From contig NW_004798309.1 in the NCBI RefSeq assembly GCF_000002075.1, positions 69,472 to 133,471 on the forward strand: DNA of 64,000 nucleotides, written 5' to 3'. Under the pieces are notes generated by a model. The model saw nothing but the letters and a program-made list of their open reading frames with translations. It did no database searches and had not been told where the DNA came from. Source of the stretch: Aplysia californica. Its lineage: Eukaryota; Mollusca; Gastropoda; Aplysiida; Aplysiidae. Below are positions 59,801 to 64,000 of the stretch, piece by piece; position 1 is the stretch's first letter; the number at the start of each line of letters is the position of its first letter. Both the position numbers and the translations under genes were made by a program.

Positions 59801-62779
59801 AACGTACTATTAAAAATTTTTATTGTTACTTATAAGAGTTGTTTTAAATCACAAATATATTTACACTGAATTTAAATATTTTAACATTTTAGCATTTTAA
59901 AGTCAATTAGTTAACCAATCGTGGAGTGAACTTTTGCGAAAGTAAACAACTTGTGTTTCGCGCGCTCATATGACCTTAGCAGTTGCGAGCGCCGTAAAAC
60001 CCCATACTACTACTACTACTAAAACTGCTGATTGTGAAAGTCAAAAGATGTGGCTGTAGACAAGTTTTCACATTGGCACTTTAAACTATGTGTCCTTTTA
60101 TCCGTTTGTTTATATTCTCTATTTTTTTGTCCAGATGGTTCCAGCAGGTACAGAGCTACGAGTATGGTATGCAGCTGCTTATGCTAAAGCCATAGGAAAG
60201 AGAATGCTGTTGCCTGATATCTCTTGCAGAAAGAGAGGGTTTCTAAAACAAGGTATGCCATAGTTATTGATCTTGCACTCCATGTACTACAGTGGAGTCC
60301 ACTTATAACGAGTCCGGAAAAAACGAGAAGTGTGTTATAAATACATTATTCTAAAACCCCGTTTTTTTCTCCTCTTTACCTTTGTAAATAAAATATTGCT
60401 ATAGCGCTGTCAGACAAACATGAGAGTCGTTTATAGCGGAATATTGCTGCTGCTGTGCACAGGGCATAGGCCAATTATACATTATAACGCAAAACCTCGC
60501 CAGTTGAGAAATTTGTTGGTGATCTTGCGAAACAAAGAAAAGGAGAGCCCATGTGCGTCTATAATGAAGGCCGGAGCAACTGAGTAGGGATGGTGTGGCA
60601 TGCGCAGACAAGCAGACCGCATCGTGTGATGTGCCAGCGTAAGCCTAGTTTAGATTATCAAGGCCTACCATGCCTCTCACTTCTCCGATGCGGGGATGAA
60701 GAGGTTACAGCAATGTGATGGACGGAGCGAATGTGTGACGTGTGCAAGCAGACAGAATGCACCAGGGTGTGGTGGGGTGGGGGAAAACACAGCGGGTGAG
60801 TTAGCCCGGAGCCCTTCCTTTCTGATCGCCAACGGCGAGCTGTCAGGCCACATCGCTAGATCTAGCGCTAGAGAAAGAAACCTGATTCGATTTTTGATCA
60901 AGCAAGACCTAGAGGTCATGTTGAAGCAAAATCGTTATCAGGGGAGATAGCAAAAGGAAAAACAGAACACCAAACTCATAGAATAGGCCTACTTTACAGT
61001 TTCCTTGAACTTATTACTGGATCCTTTATAGCGAGAATCCTGCTATAACGGACATTTTGCTCCGGTCCCCTCCCTCTCGTTATCACAGGATTCCACTGTA
61101 GTAATTTTATCCTTCTGATTTGTTATTAGCTGACAGAAAACAGGCCTGATTATAAATACAATTTTCACAGTGACTGAAATATAGTGGGTTTTTTTTGGGG
61201 GGGGGGGATGTAAGTGTTTTACGATGCTTGCAACTGCATAAGGTCATATGAGCGTGCAGGACACATTAAACATAGTAGGAATTCATTTCGAATTCTTCCC
61301 AGGTGGCAGCCAAAGCCTACTCTTATCGATTTCAGACCACCAAGGAATCTTTAATGTGGGCAACTTGTACCCGGGACCTCTGAGATTTTTCGCTCTTATC
61401 TGAAAAACTAGGTGTTAGGTCTTAATTACCATAAGATTAGGGGTGTGGCTGAAAGACAGCTGTAAGAAGGAGCCAAGGAGTAGTAGTAGAAAGGTTGCAG
61501 AAAGAGTCAGGAGCCCAGAGAAGGGGGCAAAGGTGAGGGTTTGGGGTAGGGAGCAGAAAGTTGAGACGAAAGCAGACAAAAAGAACATCGAGAGCAGGAA
61601 AGGAGGTGAAAGGAGAAAATTTTATAGAAGAAAATTTCCCGGAACCTATTGATTAAGAGCCGAAAACCGTAACGTCTAGACCATGAAAGGCATAACGTCT
61701 AGACATTGATAGCCCCCAAAATATTCCTTGTCACTGGTATATTTGTTTATTCTATTGTTTAGTATTTGTTTCGAGAACTTTCCATTTGTCATGAGCATAC
61801 CAGTCTTTATGGTTTTGTCTTTTTCTTTGATGAGCTTTCAAAAAGTATTTTAATGAAATAGTGTAATCATATAAGCTTTCAAATTTTCATTCTAAATTTT
61901 TATTCTATCAGACAGGAAAATTGTTGGCTCACAGACTTTGAGTAAACCAGAAGTTGCTGGTACTTCAAAACAGACATGTTCACTTCCGATGGTACCTGCA
62001 GCTGACACACAAAACTGTTTAATGCCCAGCAAAGCAGATGAAGGAAAAGCAAGTCAAGTATTGAGTACTGAGACTGCAATCAAATCAGGAGAACCAAGAG
62101 ACTGTTCTAATATGTTTCCTTGTAACTGGTGTAATGCAACGTTTTTACGGCCATCTCAGTTAGATAATCATGTGTGTCAAAGTATTAAAGATGTGGAGGA
62201 AGAATCTTTTGCAACCAGAAGAAGGAAAGGACGTCCTCGGAAATTGCCAGACAATGAATTATCGGCTATAGCTTCAAAAACGTTTAAGAGGGAGTTGGAC
62301 TGCAGTACTGGTAGTGGTTTACAAGGGAATATCCCAAATGAAGAGATAATGAACCCATGTGTTAACCCACAGGGCAAAGAACTGGAGGCAAATAAGGAAT
62401 CTGTGGATATTGCTGAAATGGAAGTACTCGGTACGTCTGAAAATTTTTCTGCTTACGAATTGTATTCTGTTTACGGCAGTGGCTCTGACTCAAAGTCGAA
62501 GCGTGGAAGAGGCAGACCAAAGGGAAGCAAAAATAAAGTAAGATGTTTGTCCAAAAGAGAGTCAAAACGGGATGCAATAGCTTCGAAGCGGCGTCCAACG
62601 TACAACTGCCAGCACTGTGACAAACAGTTTACCAACCGGGAGCAGCACCTCATTCACGAAGCCATCCATACAAACACGCTGCCTTTTCCTTGCAAGTGGC
62701 CTGGATGCAACAAAGCTTTCAACTCCAAATTCAAGTTCGAGAGACATCAGATGGTTCACACAAAGCCTAACAACTACAA
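15531..62779 (+). CDS. PRDM15: PRDM15-like PR/SET-domain zinc-finger protein (spliced; 3' part beyond window)
   Basis: Host gene spanning seven recognised exons; the CDS runs 15575-15685, 15793-16003, 16861-17022, 32754-32869, 43389-43541, 60135-60252 and 61912-62779. All six junctions agree in phase (0, 1, 1, 0, 0, 1) and give 579 residues plus two bases. Residues 108-275 form a PR/SET domain: [56 protein letters not shown] and [20 protein letters not shown]. These resemble vertebrate PRDM15 more than PRDM10, judging from remembered family sequences. Residues 361-379 form a CCHC-like finger, 396-401 and 487-499 AT-hooks ([16 protein letters not shown]), and 523-543 and 551-573 C2H2 fingers. 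PRDM15 relatives are nuclear transcription regulators; DNA binding by the AT-hooks and fingers is expected. More fingers should follow downstream. PRDM10 is the main alternative. Confidence 0.87.
15793..16003 (+). CDS. PRDM15: PRDM15-like exon 2
   Basis: Follows acceptor TTTTTTCTTTCAG and ends at donor GTAAGT (16004), leaving one base (T) that joins GG of exon 3 to make the Trp of WCEEC. It encodes an acidic, low-complexity N-terminal extension ([18 protein letters not shown]) with no recognised domain. Vertebrate PRDM15 begins much closer to the WCEDC motif, so this extension of about 70 residues is unusual. Confidence 0.8.
16004..16860 (+). other. Intron 2, no gene; TATA-like GC-flanked patch
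   Basis: No coding sequence. Near 16281-16320 a TATATATTTAAG stretch is followed by GTCGCGGCTCGGAAGGCTGG, which looks promoter-like, but there is no further support. Confidence 0.4.
16861..17022 (+). CDS. PRDM15: PRDM15-like exon 3: start of PR/SET domain
   Basis: Acceptor TTTATTTTTCAG, donor GTAAGT at 17023. Encodes [17 protein letters not shown] and [13 protein letters not shown], the cysteine-containing lead-in and first strand of the PR/SET domain seen in the PRDM10/PRDM15 group. The frame continues open into the intron as far as 17321, but the SET homology stops at the donor. Confidence 0.9.
17270..18168. mobile_element. pogo-like element, GGGATCTTA family (older copy)
   Basis: Homologous throughout to 21006-21909, sharing for example CCCACAATCAGT, TGACATGACCCC and GGCGAGCAAAGAGTGGTTA. 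Terminal GAGACTAC is kept on the right. The left CAGTAGTCTCC end is decayed. GGGATCTTA-like words occur near both ends. No coding sequence is preserved. Confidence 0.7.
18195..19075 (+). mobile_element. 3' half of an RTE-like LINE (decayed)
   Basis: Pieces of reverse transcriptase occur in order: [20 protein letters not shown] (YADD region with Asn in place of the first Asp), LNVKKTM-like sequence, [15 protein letters not shown], then [20 protein letters not shown] and [20 protein letters not shown], and finally the [17 protein letters not shown]-type and NVCHRFGT endings. Several stops and shifts break it. It ends in a TGATGATGATAATATATA tail. Only the 3' half remains, as in a 5'-truncated insertion. 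RTE is the likeliest clade, from motif style. Confidence 0.7.
19076..19510. other. No gene recognised
   Basis: No exon or element was identified between the RTE-like tail and the mariner left end. Confidence 0.4.
20934..20979. repeat. (CA)n microsatellite
   Basis: Pure CA run. Confidence 0.95.
21006..21909. mobile_element. pogo-like non-autonomous element (CAGTAGTCTCC; GGGATCTTA word)
   Basis: Starts CAGTAGTCTCCGCC and ends GAGAGACTACTG, flanked by TA (21004-21005, 21910-21911). The word CGGGATCTTA or its complement appears at about 21020, 21054, 21069, 21796 and 21841, clustered at the ends. No open reading frame. TA duplication and CAGT ends fit pogo/Tigger relatives. A decayed sister is at 17270-18168. 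Confidence 0.8.
22505..22862 (-). mobile_element. LINE reverse-transcriptase C-terminal tail, minus strand
   Basis: On the minus strand it encodes [40 protein letters not shown] and [19 protein letters not shown], and ends with a VDGLCSTGS-type segment. This is the same kind of LINE tail as at 13915-14340 but better preserved, open for about 94 codons. It is a 5'-truncated insertion inside the 3.8-kb inverted-repeat element. Confidence 0.8.
23400..23610. repeat. Dispersed repeat, copy 1
   Basis: Shares about 190 bp with 31930-32140 in the same orientation, for example TTAAGTACTTCACTGT, GAAAGTTTCTAATCAGTCAA, TTTTTGGCTTGTTTAACCCC. No ends or coding sequence were recognised. The rest of 22863-24117 is otherwise featureless. 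Confidence 0.85.
24803..25234 (+). CDS. LINE-A ORF1 C-terminal part (truncated at the 5' end)
   Basis: Encodes the Pro/Ser-rich C-terminus of the gag-like ORF1 protein, e.g. [22 protein letters not shown] and a basic end [15 protein letters not shown]. It matches the end of ORF1 of the copy at 55710 before that copy's deletion junction. The zinc knuckles lie upstream of the truncation and are absent here. The stop TAA (25232-25234) overlaps the ORF2 ATG by one base (TAATG). Confidence 0.75.
   Translation, partial: QDEERSSTLCSPPSPPPPSSITSSSSSFSSPSSSSSSSSTSRLIPLMEREVHPSPSSQLPPSAPSPADTPLPHHQPMEEDSSDPPPRPDPGRGGVCHSSKSPTRPPSNPGRQPRKHSASPVRRSQSVSSKPGPKCSKSKSKNS
25234..30113 (+). CDS. LINE-A ORF2: endonuclease-reverse transcriptase-RNase H
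   Basis: Open for 969 codons to 28140, where a Mutator-like element intervenes, and in the same frame again from 29360, for about 1,220 codons in all. Endonuclease: QWNAGG (Asn7), ILETK (Glu34), [11 protein letters not shown] (130-140), DRTDHFPI (His205). Reverse transcriptase: [35 protein letters not shown] (Asp572), [17 protein letters not shown] (654-657). RNase H: FTDGS (Asp958), then after the insert EATAIDM, ILSDS and [17 protein letters not shown]-terminal [19 protein letters not shown]. It nicks DNA and copies the element RNA at the target. One extra T near 29955 shifts the frame just before the CCHC end. Apart from that and the insertion it is uninterrupted, so it is comparatively young. 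Confidence 0.88.
28703..28921. repeat. Partial copy of the 1456-1691 element
   Basis: Reverse-complement match to 1456-1691, including the near-palindromes CACCCGGGGTG, CTCACCCCGGGTGAG and CTCACCGAGTGAG and the words AACAAGACCTGTTTTTCCT and AGCTAATTTGATCGTCT. It ends just before the terminal inverted repeat on one side. Confidence 0.85.
29021..29072. repeat. (CT)n microsatellite
   Basis: Pure CT run inside the Mutator-like element. Confidence 0.95.
30886..31572 (-). mobile_element. CTGTCCCCGTA element, copy 1 (6-bp target duplication)
   Basis: 687 bp. Terminal CTGTCCCCGTA on both ends, extending as imperfect inverted repeats through ATTATGC. ATAAGA flanks both sides (30880-30885, 31573-31578). 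One end carries GCATAATTT-type words four times within 80 bp. The strand given is that of the conserved short frame. A sister copy lies at 36829-37542 in opposite orientation. The superfamily is not recognised; 6-7 bp duplications are known for Dada elements, but no transposase is visible to test this. Confidence 0.85.
31076..31240 (-). CDS. Conserved short frame inside CTGTCCCCGTA copy 1
   Basis: Reads [20 protein letters not shown] then [20 protein letters not shown] and [11 protein letters not shown] before a stop. The copy at 37150-37312 has nearly the same peptide and the same stop. Just upstream in both copies is TAACTTTCAG, a good 3' splice-site match. It may be the last exon of the family's lost transposase or a captured host exon. 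No domain is recognised. Confidence 0.45.
   Translation of the reverse strand, partial: FYLKKDIWTSDAGTLLKPGTPVKHETSADMRTTTFDGLKKHAQGTKSQPITKIF
31930..32140. repeat. Dispersed repeat, copy 2
   Basis: Match to 23400-23610 in the same orientation. Sequence 31683-31929 before it and 32141-32340 after it shows nothing recognised. Confidence 0.85.
32345..32600 (-). mobile_element. RTE-like LINE 3' end, minus strand
   Basis: Reverse complement of the end of the RTE-like LINE at 18860-19060: words CCATGATC..CGATG, TTGCCAGTGAGAGCTAG and CCTACCCCTGCCTCGTTTGC match, with changes. Only the last 250 bp or so are present. Confidence 0.8.
32754..32869 (+). CDS. PRDM15: PRDM15-like exon 4 (short, hidden among transposons)
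   Basis: Acceptor TTTTGTTTTATGACAG; donor GTGCGT at 32870. With T from exon 3 it reads [19 protein letters not shown] then [20 protein letters not shown]. The GVFA..I..RT.FGP pattern is the expected next block of a PRDM15-type SET domain. It starts in phase 1 and ends in phase 0, exactly as exons 3 and 5 require. A second possible donor three bases upstream (after SLEY) would keep phase, but GTGCGT has the better +5 G. Confidence 0.88.
32870..33559. other. Intron 4 start, no element recognised
   Basis: No exon, RNA gene or transposon end was seen between exon 4 and the CA repeat. Confidence 0.4.
33560..33587. repeat. (CA)n microsatellite
   Basis: CA run directly beside a pogo-like end. Confidence 0.95.
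33592..34519. mobile_element. pogo-like non-autonomous element (CAGTAGTCTCC; AAACGCACG word)
   Basis: Starts CAGTAGTCTCCGCCCAAACG and ends CGGAGACTACTG, with TA at 33590-33591 and 34520-34521. Its outer 14 bases equal those of the element at 21006, and GGTGCTCGGGAG near the end is also shared. The iterated word differs: AAACGCACG or its complement at about 33607, 33692, 33711, 34447 and 34494. Non-coding. Confidence 0.82.
34522..34848. repeat. Tandem duplicate of the right third of the pogo-like element
   Basis: TCACCAACAATTTC through to GGCGGAGACTACTG repeats 34186-34519 with scattered differences, giving the element two successive right ends, each followed by TA. Confidence 0.85.
34881..34960. 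repeat. CA-rich microsatellite
   Basis: Interrupted CA run, followed by a G run at 34964-34976. The rest up to 35154 is featureless. Confidence 0.95.
35155..36035 (+). mobile_element. LINE-A copy 3: 5' UTR and start of ORF1 only
   Basis: Matches 55127-55925 of copy 7: the promoter-like monomer with TATATTAATAGACCCACT, GAGGTCACCTATCCCACAGA and GAGATCAGTCTGCGGACTGT, then the ORF1 beginning with RQPYLTIRS-type sequence. It stops abruptly at 36035 and is therefore 3'-truncated, which is unusual for a LINE insertion and suggests a later rearrangement. Contains the 72-bp duplication listed next. Confidence 0.85.
35829..35972. repeat. Perfect 72-bp tandem duplication in LINE-A ORF1
   Basis: Bases 35829-35900 (starting CCATTGACCTCTATC, ending CAGGGAGCTT) repeat exactly as 35901-35972. 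72 bp is 24 codons, so the frame is kept. Identity means the duplication is recent relative to the host copy. Confidence 0.95.
36829..37542 (+). mobile_element. CTGTCCCCGTA element, copy 2 (6-bp target duplication)
   Basis: 714 bp, ends CTGTCCCCGTAGAATTATGC and its near-complement. ACATAT flanks both sides (36823-36828, 37543-37548). Opposite orientation to copy 1 (30886-31572) and similar along most of its length. Near the right end CGCGCCAGC is repeated three times. Inserted in the RTE-like LINE. Confidence 0.87.
37150..37312 (+). CDS. Conserved short frame inside CTGTCCCCGTA copy 2
   Basis: [20 protein letters not shown] then [20 protein letters not shown] and [13 protein letters not shown], stop at 37310-37312. 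It differs from copy 1 by a few substitutions and a 2-residue length change that keeps the frame. The preceding AACTTTCAG could be an acceptor. Unknown protein. Confidence 0.45.
38540..40570 (+). mobile_element. LINE-A copy 4 (5'-truncated, RT catalytic block deleted)
   Basis: Begins at [14 protein letters not shown] inside the RT domain and runs to the 3' tail (CATATGACCGTATGCACTTG, then CTTACTAAAACAAA). At 38734-38736 about 120 bp are missing compared with copy 1, removing YVDD. Several other shifts are present. RNase H words ([28 protein letters not shown]) survive in pieces. Older subgroup. Confidence 0.85.
40571..42543 (+). mobile_element. LINE-A copy 5 (5'-truncated, heavily decayed)
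   Basis: Starts at CGATCCTCCCTTTCAGACC immediately after the tail of copy 4, covers RT end, RNase H and 3' UTR, and ends CTCATATGACCTTATGCAGT with a CTTACTAAAAC tail. Many indels; YVDD has become YVDN. The most degraded LINE-A here. Confidence 0.8.
42544..43388. other. Intron 4 end, no gene; AG repeat at 42979-43018
   Basis: Apart from a 40-bp (AG)n run no element is recognised. The acceptor of exon 5 closes the stretch. Confidence 0.5.
43389..43541 (+). CDS. PRDM15: PRDM15-like exon 5: SET core
   Basis: Acceptor TTGTTACCAG; donor GTTAGT at 43542. Encodes 51 residues, [20 protein letters not shown] then [19 protein letters not shown] and [17 protein letters not shown] with a following NL.A is a hallmark of PRDM10/PRDM15 SET domains, and [12 protein letters not shown] is close to the PRDM15 form. 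Phase 0 at both ends. Confidence 0.93.
46390..46448. repeat. (AG)n microsatellite
   Basis: Pure AG run. Confidence 0.95.
47503..49033. mobile_element. Non-autonomous hAT element
   Basis: Ends CAGTGGCGG and CCGCCCCTG, with GACCGGCC repeated just inside both ends. Perfect 8-bp duplication GTTATAAA at 47495-47502 and 49034-49041. 1,531 bp, non-coding, containing a long CA repeat. Nested in the hAT-like element above. Confidence 0.88.
47583..47673. repeat. (CA)n microsatellite
   Basis: Roughly 90 bp of CA with one TA interruption. Confidence 0.95.
49971..50425. other. No gene recognised
   Basis: No exon or element was identified between the LINE-A tail and the AAT repeat. Confidence 0.4.
50426..50600. 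repeat. (AAT)n microsatellite
   Basis: Core AAT run at 50461-50524 with degenerate ATAATG flanks. Confidence 0.95.
50660..54395 (+). mobile_element. L2/CR1-type LINE, full length or nearly so, decayed
   Basis: In order: an ORF1-like Asn/Thr-rich stretch (50675-51136); endonuclease pieces [65 protein letters not shown]; linker [110 protein letters not shown]; and the C-terminal [20 protein letters not shown]. It ends GGCGGGATACAAATGCTC followed by an ATT repeat, the tail style of L2-clade LINEs. At least eight stops or shifts, so inactive. Confidence 0.85.
54396..54827. other. No gene recognised
   Basis: Short stretch between the L2 tail and LINE-A copy 7 with no recognised content. Confidence 0.4.
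54828..55420 (+). promoter_or_regulatory. LINE-A 5' tandem monomers (probable internal promoter)
   Basis: Two units of about 290 bp, starting CCCCCAGTGAGTCGGGGGG and CCCCCAGTGGGCCGGGGGGG. Each has ATATA(T/A)ATAGACCCACTGC, AAGGCGGAGTGTCGCACAC and CCGCTGACCTCA. The first ends in a CTC repeat, the second runs on into the 5' UTR. Repeated 5' units act as promoters in some LINEs such as mouse L1; that role here is inferred. Confidence 0.65.
55045..55116. repeat. (CTC)n microsatellite
   Basis: Trinucleotide run at the end of the first LINE-A monomer. Confidence 0.95.
55710..57293 (+). CDS. LINE-A ORF1 (gag-like) fused in frame to the ORF2 C-terminus
   Basis: ATG at 55710. The N-terminal part has an RRM-like gag segment ([43 protein letters not shown]). 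One in-frame TAG at 56226-56228 interrupts it. The same frame continues with three zinc knuckles: [28 protein letters not shown] and [15 protein letters not shown] (about residues 213-265), then the Pro/Ser-rich end. At the deletion junction the frame runs straight into the CCHC tail of ORF2 ([15 protein letters not shown]) and its natural stop. ORF1 proteins of this kind bind the element RNA. The fusion would carry four zinc-binding modules. Confidence 0.75.
57510..60021 (+). mobile_element. LINE-A copy 8 (5'-truncated; RT, RNase H and 3' end)
   Basis: Starts at [20 protein letters not shown] just before the RT domain, directly after the tail of copy 7. RT motifs [25 protein letters not shown] and YVDD are present. 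A TAG replaces a CGA codon at 58122-58124, and single-base shifts lie near 58329 and 59536. RNase H is whole: [44 protein letters not shown]. The CCHC tail and 3' UTR follow, with a TACTACTACTACTA tail. Very similar to copies 1 and 7, so recent. Confidence 0.88.
60135..60252 (+). CDS. PRDM15: PRDM15-like exon 6: end of SET domain
   Basis: Acceptor TTTTTTTGTCCAG; donor GTATGC at 60253. Encodes [20 protein letters not shown] then [19 protein letters not shown]. The [13 protein letters not shown] motif closes the SET fold and matches PRDM15 better than PRDM10 (QELKVWYAASYAE). It ends in phase 1. The final G plus AC of exon 7 gives Asp. Confidence 0.92.
60290..61098. mobile_element. pogo-like non-autonomous element (CAGTGGAGTCC; TTATAACGAG word)
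   Basis: Starts CAGTGGAGTCCACTTATAAC and ends ACAGGATTCCACTG, with TA at 60288-60289 and 61099-61100. The word TATAACG or its complement recurs near both ends (about 60305, 60483, 61043, 61079). 809 bp, non-coding, starting only 37 bp after exon 6. Confidence 0.82.
61217..61390 (-). mobile_element. SINE-like repeat with a LINE-A 3' tail
   Basis: On the minus strand the last 44 bases are GCACGCTCATATGACCTTAT, then GCAGTTGCAAGCATCGTAAA, matching the LINE-A 3' end. What precedes it is not LINE-A sequence but CACATTAAAGATTCCTTGGT and AAATCGATAAGAGTAGGC, words resembling bodies of invertebrate SINEs. No clear tRNA-like head was found, so it may be a truncated SINE or a chance join. Confidence 0.4.
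61391..61911. other. Intron 6, no gene recognised
   Basis: Purine-rich patch at about 61440-61650; no element or exon. GTAACGTCTAGACCATGAAA and a related CATAACGTCTAGACATTGAT occur near 61670 and 61690. Confidence 0.4.
61912..62779 (+). CDS. PRDM15: PRDM15-like exon 7: CCHC finger, AT-hooks, C2H2 fingers
   Basis: Acceptor TTATTCTATCAG; donor GTAAGT at 62780. Encodes 288 residues: a CCHC-like finger ([19 protein letters not shown]), AT-hook KGRPRK, an acidic linker, a stronger AT-hook [10 protein letters not shown], and two zinc fingers ([20 protein letters not shown] and [21 protein letters not shown]). PRDM15 has a matching finger just after SET and a basic AT-hook-like tract. The exon ends in phase 2, so coding continues outside the window. 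Confidence 0.92.
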
Positions 62780-64000
62780 GTAAGTGCTCTGGCTGAATGA
62801 ATCATGTTTTGTGCTTTTATTTTTGTTGTCATAGTTGTTGTTTTTGTTGATGTTTTTCTCCTCCTAGTCCTTCTTCCCCCTCCCATGTTTAGGTGCTGTT
62901 TGTCTCTGTATCTTCTGTCATTGGTTTCAGTTGCATTTGTGATTTGTTGGGATAAGATGTTACTACAACAAGAACTATTGCCACTACTATAACCATTACT
63001 AAAGCTTCCATCACCAATATTAACATCAGCACCCCTTACCACCACCACATCTACCACTTCAACCGCCACCACAAATATCAAAATGACATTTCATATTTTA
63101 AAGAGATATTTGATTTCGTTGTGATAGGTTGTATTCATGGACTTGAAATTTGTTAAAAATGGACTATTATAGCATACTACAGAGATAATAAGTCTTATTT
63201 AGTAGGAGTTCTAATAAATTGTAGTGAATAAATTTCTGTGTCAATGGCATGCTTTGAATCATTATCAAAGGCTGAAACAATGCCTTGAATTAGAACCAGG
63301 CTTTACTAATGGATGTTCCATCTCTATGAGTACATCATGTATTTTATTTTTCTATATTGTATGCGCGCGCATGCGTGCGTGTGAGTGTGTGTGTGTCTGT
63401 ATGTATGTGTGTGACTTGCTTGTGCTCAGTTTTGACAGACAGTAACTTGACCACACATGAGATATTTATAGGTAGATGGAGACAGTGAAGGTTATTTAAG
63501 AAACTATATATATGTCCCTGCCGGTCAATATCAGTCATATGAAGGAAATTTCAAAACTGAGTTAACATAATTTTCAAAAACTATCACCTTTTCCCTACAA
63601 TTTAAAACAAGAATGAAGTAAATATGACAATATTTGACAAAAATACAGAACTTTTAATTGTGCGATGTGAGGAAACATGGAAAGGAGAAAATGGCCTCAA
63701 AAGTTGAGCAGCATGTTTCCATAGCAATGGGGGTCTTAGAATTGAGATAGAGACTTGAAAATTAGCACTTATCTTGGCTATGCCACTACAAGGTAACATA
63801 CAAAAGTAGAAAACTCTTCATTCTCAGAGAAAAAAACTTATAGACCAAACAAAATTTTAACGAGAATGGACTTCACGTCAAATGCAACAAAATATTAGCA
63901 TTATACTAGGTACCAAACACTAAATTTTCAAAGTAGCCGTATGTCAAATTCATCTCTTTTATATGAAAGGCCTATGTCTCCTGAGAATATTGGTACCATA
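62780..64000 (+). other. Start of intron 7, no further exon seen
   Basis: Follows the donor GTAAGT. No zinc-finger exon was found before the window ends. Contains an alternating purine-pyrimidine tract (GCGCGCATGCGTGCGTGTGA onward) at about 63363-63412. Confidence 0.5.

Overview
The window reads as animal (metazoan) nuclear DNA. It has spliced host exons with GT-AG introns, abundant microsatellites and many decayed transposons. The TE mix (an RNase H-bearing I-type LINE, an L2-type LINE with an ATT tail, RTE-like LINEs, mariner, pogo/Tigger-like, hAT and Mutator-like elements, a tRNA-derived SINE) and the frequent AGATCT-type repeats suggest a mollusc, perhaps a gastropod. That assignment is inference. 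No bacterial-style operons, CRISPR arrays or rRNA were seen, and no LTR or virus-like element was recognised.

One host gene is supported: a PRDM15-like PR/SET zinc-finger gene on the + strand. Seven exons (CDS 15575-15685, 15793-16003, 16861-17022, 32754-32869, 43389-43541, 60135-60252, 61912-62779) join in consistent phase at all six junctions into a 579-residue amino-terminal part. It has a PR/SET domain, one CCHC-like finger, two AT-hooks and two C2H2 fingers, and its 3' end lies beyond the window. The 116-nt fourth exon was found only by matching the missing SET motif and both splice phases.

From 1 to 15.5 kb there is no recognised host gene. This part holds simple repeats, small inverted-repeat elements with target duplications, a Tigger relic, palindromic tandem repeats, a minisatellite that flips orientation, a tRNA-SINE and a LINE tail. 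Introns 3, 4 and 5 (15.7, 10.5 and 16.6 kb) are bloated by nested transposons. The main one is a LINE family called LINE-A here, with at least seven sizeable copies: a nearly complete ORF2 at 25234-30113 split by a 1.2-kb Mutator-like element, 5' pieces with ORF1 at 35.1-36.0 and 54.8-57.5 kb, and 5'-truncated copies elsewhere. Intron 3 also has a mariner split by a 3.8-kb inverted-repeat element that itself contains a pogo-like element. Intron 4 has an RTE-like LINE split by an element with 6-bp target duplications, whose sister copy splits another LINE-A. Intron 5 has a hAT inside a hAT-like element inside LINE-A, plus an L2-type LINE.

The most interesting material is (i) the PRDM15-like gene rebuilt across 47 kb of TE-filled introns, (ii) the 6-bp-TSD element family with terminal CTGTCCCCGTA and a shared short reading frame, (iii) TA-flanked pogo-like families that each iterate a different word near their ends, and (iv) LINE-A biology: TAATG ORF coupling, 5' monomers, a conserved 3' stem-loop, head-to-tail insertions, and a deletion derivative that fuses ORF1 in frame to the ORF2 C-terminus.
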